A stretch of 64,000 bases of DNA from NCBI GenBank assembly GCA_900540945.1, contig UQHQ01000005.1, forward strand, positions 41,318 through 105,317. Reading direction: 5' to 3'. Source of the DNA: an uncultured Collinsella sp. GTDB lineage: Bacteria; Actinomycetota; Coriobacteriia; Coriobacteriales; Coriobacteriaceae. Made by a program: the position numbers and the translations under genes. Below, one piece after another: positions 41,908 to 50,566 of the stretch. The notes under the pieces are model-generated. The model saw only the letters and a list, made by a program, of their open reading frames with translations, did no database searches and had not been told where the DNA came from. The number at the start of each line of letters is the position of its first letter. Position 1 is the first letter of the stretch.

Positions 41908-44589
41908 CTACTCCTTCTCCACTGCGCGCATGATCGCCTTGTAGATCTCCATCAGCGGGATGATCAGGAAGGCAAGGCCCAGCGCGGCGATAACGCCCTT
42001 GAGCTCAAGCGTCACGGGGCCAAAGAACATCTCGGCAAGCGTCGGCTGCACGGTTACGATCACCGTCAGCACCAGCGCCAGCGCGGCAGAGGCCCACAGC
42101 CACTTGTTCTGCTTCTTCATGCTAAACAGCGACGCACGACGGCTGCGCATATTGAAGCAGTGGAAAATCTCGACCATGTTGAGCGTGATGAAAGCCATCA
42201 TCACGCCTTCCTCGTCGGCATTGCCGGCGATCATATCGGCGATGTGGATGTAGCCCATGTCAAAGTACACGCCCACAAAGAAGCTCGCCAGCACCAGCAC
42301 AGTGATGATCAAGCCCTGGACCACGCAGTCCAGGCCCATATTGCCGGCAAAGACACCATCCTTGGCGTTGCGCGGCTTGCGCTTCATGATGTCGCCCTCG
42401 GCATCCTCCATGCCCAGCGCGAGCGCGGGGAAGCAGTCGGTGACCAGGTTCACCCACAGCAGCTGCACCGGCTGGAAGATGGTGAAGCCGATGAGCGTGG
42501 CGATAAACACCGAGAACACCTCGGCAAGGTTAGCCGAAAGCAGGAACTGGATGACCTTACGGATGTTGTCGTAGATGCGGCGACCCTCTTCGCAGGCGCC
42601 GATGATGGTGGCGAAGTTGTCGTCGGCAAGCACCATGTCGGCGACGTTCTTGGTGACGTCGGTACCGGTGATGCCCATGCCAACGCCGATGTCGGCGCGC
42701 TTGATGGACGGGGCATCGTTGACGCCGTCGCCCGTCATGGCCACGATCTGGTCGCGCGACTTCCAGGCCTCGACGATGCGGGTCTTGTGCTCGGGCTGGA
42801 CGCGAGCGTACACGCCGTAGTCCTCGATGTGCGCGTCGAGCTCCTCGTCGCTCATGCGATCGAGATCGGCACCGGTGATGGCATGGCTGCGATCGGTGAC
42901 GATTCCCAGCTGCTTGGCAATGGCCACGGCGGTGTCGATATGGTCGCCCGTGATCATGACGGTGCGAATACCGGCATCATGGGCCTCGCGGATGGCGTCG
43001 GCGACCTCGGGGCGGACAGGGTCAATCATGCCGGACAGGCCGCAGAAGACCAGGTCGTGCTCGAGCGCAGCGGGGCTGCAGTCTGCCGGAACCTCGGTGT
43101 AGGTGCGGCTTGCCAGCGCCAGCACGCGCAGGGCCTCGTCGGCCATGGCCTTGTTGGCGGCCACGAGCTCGGCACGGCGCTCCTCAGTCAGGGGGACGAC
43201 CCTATCGCCCTCGTAGATGTGGGTGCACAGGCCGATTACCACGTCGGGCGCGCCCTTGGTGTACTGCTCGTACTCGCCGTCCAGGGTCTCGACGACCACG
43301 GACATCATCTTGCGGCCCGAGTCGAACGGGGCCTCGCCCACGCGCGGGTGCTCGGCAGTCAGGCCAGTGAGACCAGCCTTGCCGGCATCGTTGACGAGCG
43401 CGCACTCAGTCGGCTCGCCCACGGCCTCGCCCAGCTCCTCGTCCCACTGGGCATCGGAGCACAGTGCCATACCGGCCAGGAACTTCTCCTTGGGCGCAGC
43501 GAGCTCGTGCTTGACGACGGTCATCTTGTTCTGGGTAAGGGTGCCGGTCTTGTCGGAGCAGATGGTCTGCGTGCAGCCAAGGGTCTCGACGGCAGAAAGC
43601 TTGCGGATGATCGCCTGGCGCTTGGCCATCTTGGTCACGCCGAGCGAAAGCACGATGGTCACGACGGCGACCAGGCCCTCGGGGATGGCGGCGACGGCAA
43701 GCGAGACGGCGACCATAAAGGTGTCGAGCAGGGCAGTCGGGTCGGTGAGGACGTTGCCCACGCCGTGACGGATGATGTCGACGCCAAAGATGACGACGCA
43801 GATGACGATAACCATAATGGTAAGGATGCGGCTGAGCTCGGCGAGCTTCACCTGCAGCGGCGTGAGCTCTTCCTTGGCCTCGGCCAGGGCGCCGGCAATC
43901 TTGCCCATCTCGGTGTTCATGCCGGTGCCGACCACGACGGCGCGACCACGGCCGTACACAACGGTGGAACCCATATAGCACATGTTCTTGCGGTCGCCGA
44001 GCGGCACGTCATCGGTGCCCGCGGCGAGCTCGATCACGTTGGTATGCTTCTCGACGGGCACGGACTCGCCGGTAAGGGCGGCCTCTTCGATCTTCATCGT
44101 GGCGCTCTCGAGGACGCGGCAGTCGGCCGGAACGGAGTCGCCCGCCTCGAGCATGATCACGTCACCGGGCACGAGCTCGGCGCTCGGCAGGTGCACGAGC
44201 TTGCCGTCGCGCAGTACCTTGGACTGCGCCGCGCTCATCTCCTGCAGGGCCTCGAGGGCTTCTTCGCTCTTGGCTTCCTGGACCACGCCCAGCACCGAGT
44301 TGACGATAACGACGAACATGATAATGACGACATCGGCAAAGTCGGGCTCGCCCTTGACCATGCCCGTGAGCGCACTGATGACGGCGGCAACGATCAGCAT
44401 GATGACCATGGGATCGGCCATCTGCTCAAAGAAACGCTTCCACAGCGGCGTCTTCTCGGCTTCCTCGAGCTTGTTAGGGCCTGTCTTAGCGAGGCGCGAC
44501 GACGCCTCGTCGTCGCTCAGGCCGAGGTTCTCATCGACACCCTGGTCGCTGAGCACCTCCGCCGCGGCGGACAGGTATTCCTTTTGCAT
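41908..44589 (-). CDS. Calcium-type cation-translocating P-type ATPase
   Basis: 893 residues. P2-type features: N-terminal cation-ATPase domain, TGES (173-176), M4 motif AIPEGL (301-306), phosphorylation site SDKTGT with Asp346, MITGDHIDTAVAIA, TGDGVNDAPSIKRADIGVGMG, and four C-terminal helices. PEGL with the M6 motif NLVTDCFPALALGMED is typical of Ca2+ pumps (PacL/PMCA class). Exports or sequesters Ca2+, possibly Mn2+. ATG 44589 follows AGGAGGGG, part of which lies in a predicted leader stem. Confidence 0.94.
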   Translation of the reverse strand: MQKEYLSAAAEVLSDQGVDENLGLSDDEASSRLAKTGPNKLEEAEKTPLWKRFFEQMADPMVIMLIVAAVISALTGMVKGEPDFADVVIIMFVVIVNSVLGVVQEAKSEEALEALQEMSAAQSKVLRDGKLVHLPSAELVPGDVIMLEAGDSVPADCRVLESATMKIEEAALTGESVPVEKHTNVIELAAGTDDVPLGDRKNMCYMGSTVVYGRGRAVVVGTGMNTEMGKIAGALAEAKEELTPLQVKLAELSRILTIMVIVICVVIFGVDIIRHGVGNVLTDPTALLDTFMVAVSLAVAAIPEGLVAVVTIVLSLGVTKMAKRQAIIRKLSAVETLGCTQTICSDKTGTLTQNKMTVVKHELAAPKEKFLAGMALCSDAQWDEELGEAVGEPTECALVNDAGKAGLTGLTAEHPRVGEAPFDSGRKMMSVVVETLDGEYEQYTKGAPDVVIGLCTHIYEGDRVVPLTEERRAELVAANKAMADEALRVLALASRTYTEVPADCSPAALEHDLVFCGLSGMIDPVRPEVADAIREAHDAGIRTVMITGDHIDTAVAIAKQLGIVTDRSHAITGADLDRMSDEELDAHIEDYGVYARVQPEHKTRIVEAWKSRDQIVAMTGDGVNDAPSIKRADIGVGMGITGTDVTKNVADMVLADDNFATIIGACEEGRRIYDNIRKVIQFLLSANLAEVFSVFIATLIGFTIFQPVQLLWVNLVTDCFPALALGMEDAEGDIMKRKPRNAKDGVFAGNMGLDCVVQGLIITVLVLASFFVGVYFDMGYIHIADMIAGNADEEGVMMAFITLNMVEIFHCFNMRSRRASLFSMKKQNKWLWASAALALVLTVIVTVQPTLAEMFFGPVTLELKGVIAALGLAFLIIPLMEIYKAIMRAVEKE

Positions 44590-44701
44590 ATAGAGTCCCC
44601 TCCTGGGATTCGGGCCACTCAGCAGATTGATGCCCGATCATAATTCCCAGGAGAAGGGCAAGGGCTCATCAAGGCTGCCGTGCTGAGCGGCAGTTGATAG
44701 T
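44590..44701 (-). promoter_or_regulatory. Structured leader of the P-type ATPase gene (candidate regulatory RNA)
   Basis: Hairpin 1: TGCCG/CGGCA stem at 44676-44692, extended by ATCAA/TTGAT, with a 7-base loop. Hairpin 2: 9 bp (44600-44608 with 44645-44653) plus 6 bp (44610-44615 with 44632-44637), whose loop holds the perfect complement (44618-44624) of the first loop (44681-44687). The hairpin 2 base contains AGGAG of the ribosome site. Not a known riboswitch class that I can recognise. Confidence 0.6.
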
Positions 44702-44707
44702 GGAGCT

Positions 44708-44737
44708 ATGGTACCCCAAAGCAACGCGTCTAGCCAA
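44708..44737 (-). promoter_or_regulatory. Possible promoter of the P-type ATPase gene
   Basis: TTGGCT (44737-44732), 18-base spacer, TACCAT (44713-44708). It would start transcription near 44701, just before hairpin 1 of the leader. Confidence 0.4.
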
Positions 44738-44960
44738 AACAATCCATTTGGAAATATGGTCCATAAGCAACGGTGCAGGCCGTGTGATGCTCAACATTGA
44801 TAAAACGTTTTTTCTTCGGCGCATCATCAAACTGAAATATCGCCCAGATAGCAGCGGTTAGAACGGTTGGTAAAGTTTTTGCATATACCGTTTTTCCGCA
44901 AAAAATGAACTTCTAATTCGGCATACGGTCGATTTTTTGGGGTATTCGGTCGCCATTTCG
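44738..44960. other. Spacer between divergent ATPase and pyk genes
   Basis: No gene. AT-rich, with repeated words near the pyk promoter: ATATACCG at 44884, ATACGGTCG at 44923 and TATTCGGTCG at 44943, the last two in the same direction about two helical turns apart. Possible operator for pyk. Confidence 0.4.
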
Positions 44961-44961
44961 T

Positions 44962-44967
44962 TATAAT
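44962..44967 (+). promoter_or_regulatory. Likely -10 of pyk
   Basis: TATAAT, 63 bases before the pyk ATG; the best -35 match is a weak TTGGGG 19 bases upstream. Confidence 0.5.
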
Positions 44968-45030
44968 CAACTCAGTTTTATTTCTTATGGTTTATCTATC
45001 AGCGCAAGACGATGTCAGATGGAGGTCTGA

Positions 45031-46491
45031 ATGTACAAGCGCACTAAGATTGTATGCACCATGGGTCCCGCCTGCGATAGCGACGAGACCATCCGCGAGA
45101 TGATCAAGGCGGGCATGAACGTCGCCCGTTTTAACTTCTCGCACGGCTCCTACGACGAGCACCACGGTCGCATCGAGCGCGTCCGTCGTATTTCCAAGGA
45201 GCTCGGTATGCCCGTCGGCATCCTGCTCGACACCAAGGGCCCCGAGGTCCGCACCGGCCTTCTGGTCGATGGCAAGAAGGTTGCCGTCAAGACCGGCGAC
45301 AAGATCGTCGTCACCGCTCAGCCCACGACCGAGGATTTCCACGGCACCGCTGAGCACATCTCCCTCGACTACCTGGCTCTGCCCTCCGAGGTCGAGAAGG
45401 GCTCCCTCATCCTGATCGATGACGGCCTGGTTGCCCTCGAGGTCGAGTCCGTCGACGGCCAGGACATGACCTGCGTCGTCAAGAACGACGGCCTGATCGG
45501 CGAGCGCAAGGGCGTCAACATGCCCAACGTCAACATCTCGCTGCCCGCTATCACCGAGCGCGATCGTCAGGACATCCTCTTTGGCCTGACCGAGAACATC
45601 GACTACATCGCCGCTTCCTTCATCCGTGACGGCGAGTCCGTCCGCGGCATCCGCGAGCTTTGCCGCGAGAACGGTGGCGAGCACGTGACGATCTTCCCGA
45701 AGATCGAGTGCGCCCTGGGCGTCGAGAACTTCGACGAGATCCTCGAGGCTTCCGACGGCATCATGGTTGCCCGTGGCGACCTGGGCATCGAGATCAAGCC
45801 CGAGCTCGTTCCCCACATCCAGAAGGAGATCATCGCCAAGTGCAACGCGGCCTACAAGCCCGTTATCACCGCTACGCAGATGCTCGACTCCATGCAGCAG
45901 AACCCGCGCCCGACGCGCGCCGAGGTTGCCGACGTTGCTAACGCCATCTACGACGGCACCGACGCCGTTATGCTTTCCGGCGAGTCCGCTGCCGGTAAGT
46001 ACCCGGTCGAGGCCGTCAAGATGCAGGCCAGCATTGCTCTCGAGACCGAGAAGTACCTCCCGGCCCACGCTCCGCTCGAGGTTCCGGCTGACGCTCACGG
46101 CACCCGCGTTGTCAACAACGTTGTGGGTATGTCCGCTGTGAACATGGCTACCACCGTTGGCGCCAAGTGCATCACCGTGCCGACGACCACCGGTCGTACC
46201 GCTCGCCTGATTTCGCACTTCCGTCCCAACATGCCGATCTGCGCGTTCTCCCGCCACGAGTGGGCCGTCCAGCAGATGATCATGTACTGGGGCGTTATCC
46301 CGCACCAGGCCGAGATTACCCAGGGCACCGTCAACGGCACGATCGTCAAGGCGATTGAGACCGCTAAGGAGCTCGGCTACGTCAAGACCGGCGACCTGAC
46401 CGTCGCTACCGCCGGCGATCCCCGCATGAGCGTCCAGCTCGAGGACAAGGTCTCCTCGACCAACGTCGCTTACGTCGCTCAGGTACGCTAA
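45031..46491 (+). CDS. pyk: Pyruvate kinase
   Basis: 486 residues. N-terminal KIVCTMGPACDS, GMNVARFNFSHGSYDEH, DTKGPEVRTG, the catalytic EIGLD-type region FPKIECALGVENFDEI and MVARGDLGIEI, then TATQMLDSM. The C-terminal allosteric domain is present; no extra PEP-utilising domain. Last step of glycolysis: PEP plus ADP to pyruvate plus ATP. Ribosome site GGAGG. Codon use is strongly skewed to C-ending and a few preferred codons, as expected for a highly expressed gene. Confidence 0.98.
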   Translation: MYKRTKIVCTMGPACDSDETIREMIKAGMNVARFNFSHGSYDEHHGRIERVRRISKELGMPVGILLDTKGPEVRTGLLVDGKKVAVKTGDKIVVTAQPTTEDFHGTAEHISLDYLALPSEVEKGSLILIDDGLVALEVESVDGQDMTCVVKNDGLIGERKGVNMPNVNISLPAITERDRQDILFGLTENIDYIAASFIRDGESVRGIRELCRENGGEHVTIFPKIECALGVENFDEILEASDGIMVARGDLGIEIKPELVPHIQKEIIAKCNAAYKPVITATQMLDSMQQNPRPTRAEVADVANAIYDGTDAVMLSGESAAGKYPVEAVKMQASIALETEKYLPAHAPLEVPADAHGTRVVNNVVGMSAVNMATTVGAKCITVPTTTGRTARLISHFRPNMPICAFSRHEWAVQQMIMYWGVIPHQAEITQGTVNGTIVKAIETAKELGYVKTGDLTVATAGDPRMSVQLEDKVSSTNVAYVAQVR

Positions 46492-46520
46492 ATCGCACTT
46501 GCAAGCGCGCTTGCATTGCA

Positions 46521-46557
46521 AAGGGCCCGGAAGGCTTCGCCTTCCGGGCCCTTTTTC
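46521..46557 (+). terminator. Intrinsic terminator of pyk
   Basis: 13-base perfect stem GGGCCCGGAAGGC with its complement, TTC loop, then CTTTTTCTTT. Confidence 0.93.
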
Positions 46558-46738
46558 TTTGCGCCAATGCCGGCGCACGGCAAAACACGCACTCATTTCT
46601 TTACCAAAAGCGCGAAATCCACCCTTCGAGGCCCAAAAAATAAAGCCCCAAGCGCTAAAAGTGTTCGCCCGGTGGCAAACCCGTACCTTGACCGACGCTG
46701 CTAAATCGTTTTAGCAATAACCAAATCGACCTGGTTTT
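46558..46738. other. Spacer between pyk and the AbiEi-like gene
   Basis: No gene. Contains the palindrome TGCTAAA-TCGT-TTTAGCA at 46699-46716, just upstream of the inverted repeat of the next entry. Confidence 0.45.
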
Positions 46739-46862
46739 CGGAAGTATGCGGCAAATTCTGGAACCTCCGAGCACACCCTGTTTTTTCGCAACAAAATGCC
46801 TGATAAACTAGCCTCAAAAGCCAGGTCTGCTCATAGGGTTCAGATTTTGCCGCATACTTCCG
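46739..46862. repeat. Inverted repeat GGAAGTATGCGGCAAA upstream of the AbiEi-like gene
   Basis: CGGAAGTATGCGGCAAA (46739-46755) is inverted exactly at 46846-46862; both arms continue as (T/A)TCTG-AACC. The 90 bases between are AT-rich and non-coding. Right arm ends 54 bases before the ATG, so operator, attenuator or mobile-element end are all possible. Confidence 0.7.
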
Positions 46863-46916
46863 GATTGACGCTGGCATCACTCGCTTCAAAGAGATGATTT
46901 CGGCCAGGAGGGCATT

Positions 46917-47990
46917 ATGGACCTGACGCTATGCGGTCAATCCGCTTTTTACTATCACCGTATCCCGCCGCAGGTATTAGGCCTTTACCCCGCCATTAGC
47001 CTTGGCAATATGGATCGCAGATGTTGCGGCCTCGGAAGTCATGCAGTTGTAAAGGACCTGCTTCACGCACCGCTTCACAGGCTTGTATTCACTCGAGCAC
47101 AATCCGGGTCGCGAAGCCTGTTTAAATCGCACCTCCTGACCCAAGAGCCGCCTCCCGGGTCGTTTAGGCAGACTGAGCATGGGTTTGATGTCACGTCCCC
47201 AGAGTTCACACTGCTCAACCTTGCTACGCAGGTCTCACGCAACCAGCTGCTTATGGCGTGTTATGAGATGTGCAGCTCATTCGCGGTGTTCACGCCTTGC
47301 AAACGTACACAACAGCAACTTGATGAGGCAATTTCCCTTAAGCTCATTCCGCCTGGCTGCGGTTGGAAGCGTGTTGTCAACACCAAGGGAAATGACACCA
47401 ACTTGTGGAAGCGCGCACCGCTTCTTGCCGCAGCGGATATCGCCGCGTTCGCCAAGCAGGCCGCAGGCCTGCGCGGCGTTAAACAGCTCCGCTGGGCGGC
47501 CGAGCACATGACAGGGCAGACCGCCTCGCCCTTCGAAGTACAGACCTCCATGCTTGTCTCGCTCCCCCGCGACGAGGGCGGCATGGGCATCAACATCGCA
47601 AACAACGTGCGCATCCCACTCAACGACGCCGCGCGCTCACTGTATGACAAAACCTGCTGCTACGCCGATATCCTCATCGAGAGCAACACCGACAGCATGG
47701 GCGTCATCCTTGAATGCCAAGGCCGCTCCGCCCACGACAGCGAAGCCGCGAGCCTCTCCGATGCCGAGCGCGCCACCGCACTCACAAGCATGGGCTACGA
47801 CGTCATCCAAATTACCTATGATCAGATCAAGGACAAAAGGAGCTTTGGCAACCTAGCCGAACTCATCCATAAAAAGGCGGGGCTCCCCTACATCCCAAAG
47901 ACCGATCAGGAACGCTCCACCGAAGATGCCCTGCGACGGGAGCTGTTGTTCAATTGGGATGAGCTGTTCACTGCCGGGCCGGCCGGCTAG
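46917..47990 (+). CDS. AbiEi/DUF559-like protein with putative PD-(D/E)XK C-terminal domain
   Basis: 357 residues; AGGAGGG 4 bases before ATG. The layout follows the actinobacterial type IV antitoxin-like/DUF559 proteins: N-terminal CGQSAFYYHRIPP, a middle hallmark FDVTSPEFTLLNLA (90-103), then ASPFEVQTSML (203-213), ADILIES (250-256), VILECQGR (263-270), HD, and ERATALTSMGYDVIQITYDQIKD. The last elements suggest a restriction-endonuclease-like fold with Glu207, Asp251 and Glu266. No AbiEii nucleotidyltransferase partner lies beside it. A stand-alone host-defence or regulatory protein is possible; assignment by pattern only. Confidence 0.6.
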   Translation: MDLTLCGQSAFYYHRIPPQVLGLYPAISLGNMDRRCCGLGSHAVVKDLLHAPLHRLVFTRAQSGSRSLFKSHLLTQEPPPGSFRQTEHGFDVTSPEFTLLNLATQVSRNQLLMACYEMCSSFAVFTPCKRTQQQLDEAISLKLIPPGCGWKRVVNTKGNDTNLWKRAPLLAAADIAAFAKQAAGLRGVKQLRWAAEHMTGQTASPFEVQTSMLVSLPRDEGGMGINIANNVRIPLNDAARSLYDKTCCYADILIESNTDSMGVILECQGRSAHDSEAASLSDAERATALTSMGYDVIQITYDQIKDKRSFGNLAELIHKKAGLPYIPKTDQERSTEDALRRELLFNWDELFTAGPAG

Positions 47991-48835
47991 CAGCTAGCGA
48001 TCAGGGGCAGAGCGGGCACACCGGGTGATGCGACGCGGGCGGCAAATCCCGCCTCAGTTAGCTCGACGACCTCGGTAAACGTTGCATCGAAAAACTCCTC
48101 GGTTAGCAAGCGATACGGCGGATGATCGGGCTCGCCGGGGTTTTCGCGTACAATCTCGTGCATAACGCCGATGGTCTTGAGCACATACTCCTTATGGATG
48201 GGATACTGACCAAAACGCGTCGCCGCAGTATAGAGGCGATCGGTCGCGCGCGGAATCGAAACAATGCCGAGCGTCTTGCCAAACCAGTCAAAGTCGCCTT
48301 GCTTTTTAATGCGGAATTCCTCGCACGGCTTGCCGCCGTGCGCCTCCAGGTACTGATTCACGCGCGTATTCCACACGGTATCGGCCACGAGGTGAGACCA
48401 AACACCCAGCGTCAGATCGAGCAGCGACTGCGCCACGTCATCGGGCGCGAGCGAAAGCTCGCTAGCACCGGGACCGACAACCGGCTCGGCGTCCTTGTAA
48501 CGTTGGGGATAATGCACCCGATTGAGTCGCTCGCGCTCCTCGACAATCGAGGTCGCGGCAGCCGGCGTACCAACAGGCGCCCCTTTAAGCAGCGGCGCCA
48601 CATAGGTATCCCAGAACTCGTGCTCGCGCGGCTTAGGGATAGGCTCGGGCTTTGCAAAGTGCGTAATGCGGTACGGGATGGGATCGGCGATGCCAGGGAC
48701 CATATAACCCACGAAGATATCCGGAACCACGCAGCCAAACAAAAAGGCATTGCGGTCGCGCACGCTATTGGCAAGCGCACCGGTGCGCTCCAGCAAACGC
48801 TCCGTCTGAGCGATATGAATGTTCCAGCTTGGCAT
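47987..48835 (-). CDS. Zinc-dependent phospholipase C-like protein
   Basis: 282 residues from ATG 48835 (GGGGGTGG upstream); ATG 48847 is an alternative. MPSWNIHIAQTERLLE and later LGVWSHLVADTVWN (about 145-158) carry His/Asp spaced as in the zinc-dependent phospholipase C/DUF-type hydrolase family. No signal peptide, so cytoplasmic. Function uncertain. Its stop overlaps that of the convergent AbiEi-like gene within CTAG, with no terminator between. Confidence 0.65.
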   Translation of the reverse strand: MPSWNIHIAQTERLLERTGALANSVRDRNAFLFGCVVPDIFVGYMVPGIADPIPYRITHFAKPEPIPKPREHEFWDTYVAPLLKGAPVGTPAAATSIVEERERLNRVHYPQRYKDAEPVVGPGASELSLAPDDVAQSLLDLTLGVWSHLVADTVWNTRVNQYLEAHGGKPCEEFRIKKQGDFDWFGKTLGIVSIPRATDRLYTAATRFGQYPIHKEYVLKTIGVMHEIVRENPGEPDHPPYRLLTEEFFDATFTEVVELTEAGFAARVASPGVPALPLIASC

Positions 48836-48914
48836 AGCCACCCCCATAAAAACCTGGATAACTATACCATCACGGCAAAGCCGCGCGGGCGGCTACGCAC
48901 GCTCTACGCAGCAA

Positions 48915-49685
48915 CTATTCCGCAGCGCCGCTCTCGGTTCCATACGACGGCGAAGGCGCCTCGACCACATGGTGATATCGATCGATATAGATGGCGCGGG
49001 TGCCCAGGCGCCGCACCAAATCCTGATGATGTGTGCTCATCAAGACCGTCTTGCCAGCAGCAACATAGGCCAGTAGAAAGTTGACCACGATGTCGCACGA
49101 GTCCTCGTCAAGTCCGTTGGTAGGCTCGTCGAGTACCAGGATATCGGGGTTCATCGACACCACCGCAGCCAGCGCAACGCGCTTCTTTTGCCCGCCCGAG
49201 AGCTGATAGGGAGAGGCGTCGGCAAGGTCGGCAACCTGGAACAGCCCCATGGCATCGCGCACGCGGCGCTCGAGCTCGTCTGCCGGCAGCCCCATCTGCG
49301 CGGGACCAAAGGCAACTTCCTCGCCCACCGTAGCACAGAACAGCTGGGCGTCGGCATTCTGGAACACAAAGCCCACGCGCTGATGAAAACGCTGAGCGGC
49401 CGCGGAATCCTTTAGAAACGCCGCATCGATCACGTGCCCGTCAAACAGGTATGCCCCTGCGTCCGCGAGTTCAAGGCCGTTAATAAGGCGCATAATCGTC
49501 GTCTTACCGCAGCCGTTGGGACCGAGCAGGGCAACGAGTTCACCACGATCGACCTGCAGCGACACGCCATCGACAACCGTATGCCCCGCATAGGAAAACA
49601 CCACGTCGCGAAACTCGATGAGCGGCGTGGTCTCGGCGCCGCCCGCACCGTTCGTGCCCGCCGCACTCTTCATATCGATCGTCAA
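48915..49685 (-). CDS. cbiO: ECF nickel/cobalt transporter ATPase CbiO/NikO
   Basis: 256 residues from TTG 49685, supported by GAAGGG upstream; ATG 49673 has no site. Walker A GPNGCGKTT (55-63), Q-loop FVFQNADAQLFCATVGEEVAFG (the ECF-type Q-helix), signature LSGGQKKRV, Walker B ILVLDEP. Energises the CbiMQO complex. Nickel rather than cobalt is inferred from the NikR-type palindrome upstream of the operon. Confidence 0.93.
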   Translation of the reverse strand: MTIDMKSAAGTNGAGGAETTPLIEFRDVVFSYAGHTVVDGVSLQVDRGELVALLGPNGCGKTTIMRLINGLELADAGAYLFDGHVIDAAFLKDSAAAQRFHQRVGFVFQNADAQLFCATVGEEVAFGPAQMGLPADELERRVRDAMGLFQVADLADASPYQLSGGQKKRVALAAVVSMNPDILVLDEPTNGLDEDSCDIVVNFLLAYVAAGKTVLMSTHHQDLVRRLGTRAIYIDRYHHVVEAPSPSYGTESGAAE

Positions 49686-49729
49686 AACGTCGCCCTTCCC
49701 TACTCACATCGACGGCTCGGCCGCCCGCA

Positions 49730-50566
49730 CTACAGCACGGCGCACAACACTGCCAGCAGCGCCACGCCGGCCGCATAGACCGCATCGCGCCAGCTAAACC
49801 CGGCGCGCGCGGGCGCCGGATACGTACCGGCAAAGCCGCGGCACAGCATAGCCTCGTCCATCGCGCGGCTGCATTCCATCGCCTTGATAAAGGTCATGCC
49901 CATGATACCCGCCAGCGAGTCGGTGCGCGAAAAACCCGCAGGCGCACGGCCAACGCTGCGCAGCATGACCGATTCACACAGATCGTGCGCCGTGCGACCC
50001 AGCACCTCGATGTGCTTGAGCGCCATATCAAACGTAAAGATAACTTCGTCGGGTAGATGCAGCATCTTAAGCGCCGCCGACATTCGGCTCCACGTGAGGG
50101 TCCACGAAACGCCCAGCACCAGCGACACATTAATGAAGGTCTTGAGTGCAATCTTGAGCATGGCGCCCGTGGCAGAAGCACCCAGCAGCAGGGCAGGAAG
50201 CGCCAGAACTACGGCAAACCCCGCGGCAGCCAACGCCGGCACAAAGGTTGCCCGCAGCCCGCGTACGGGGCGCACGGCAACGAGCACCAGCGCGATAGCC
50301 GCCATCAACATGAGGTACAGCGGACTCTGTGTCAGACACACGCACAGGACGCAAACGAACATCCCCACCAGGCGCACCGGAGCCGAAACGCAAGAAAGGG
50401 CGCGGTCGACCATCGACCCGCCCTCGTGCGCGCCTCCACCCAGGCGAACCCGCTCAAGCAGGCTCGCCAGGTGCAGGACATTCTTTTGCATCACACGATG
50501 CCGAGCCCCCGCGGGCTCGTATCGCTGCTCGACCGCAAGCCAGCTAGGCAGCTCGGCTATTGCCAT
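49730..50566 (-). CDS. cbiQ: ECF transporter T component CbiQ/NikQ
   Basis: 278 residues from ATG 50566 (AAGGAAA 8 bases upstream). Polar N-terminus, then five to six membrane helices (for example MFVCVLCVCLTQSPLYLMLM) and the ECF-T coupling motif region ARAxD-like MECSRAMDEAMLCRGFAG. Couples CbiO to CbiM. Overlaps the CbiM gene by 23 bases. Confidence 0.92.
   Translation of the reverse strand: MAIAELPSWLAVEQRYEPAGARHRVMQKNVLHLASLLERVRLGGGAHEGGSMVDRALSCVSAPVRLVGMFVCVLCVCLTQSPLYLMLMAAIALVLVAVRPVRGLRATFVPALAAAGFAVVLALPALLLGASATGAMLKIALKTFINVSLVLGVSWTLTWSRMSAALKMLHLPDEVIFTFDMALKHIEVLGRTAHDLCESVMLRSVGRAPAGFSRTDSLAGIMGMTFIKAMECSRAMDEAMLCRGFAGTYPAPARAGFSWRDAVYAAGVALLAVLCAVL

Noticed and set aside
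42160..44643. 827-residue open frame opposite the P-type ATPase
   Set aside because: Antisense shadow; the opposite strand has all ATPase motifs.
44590..44713. yybP-ykoY manganese riboswitch before the P-type ATPase
   Set aside because: I could not find the conserved junction sequences of that class; the two-hairpin arrangement differs, so only a generic structured leader is claimed.
44992..46596. 534-residue open frame opposite pyk
   Set aside because: Shadow produced by the strong codon bias of pyk; Leu/Asp/Gly-rich pattern only.
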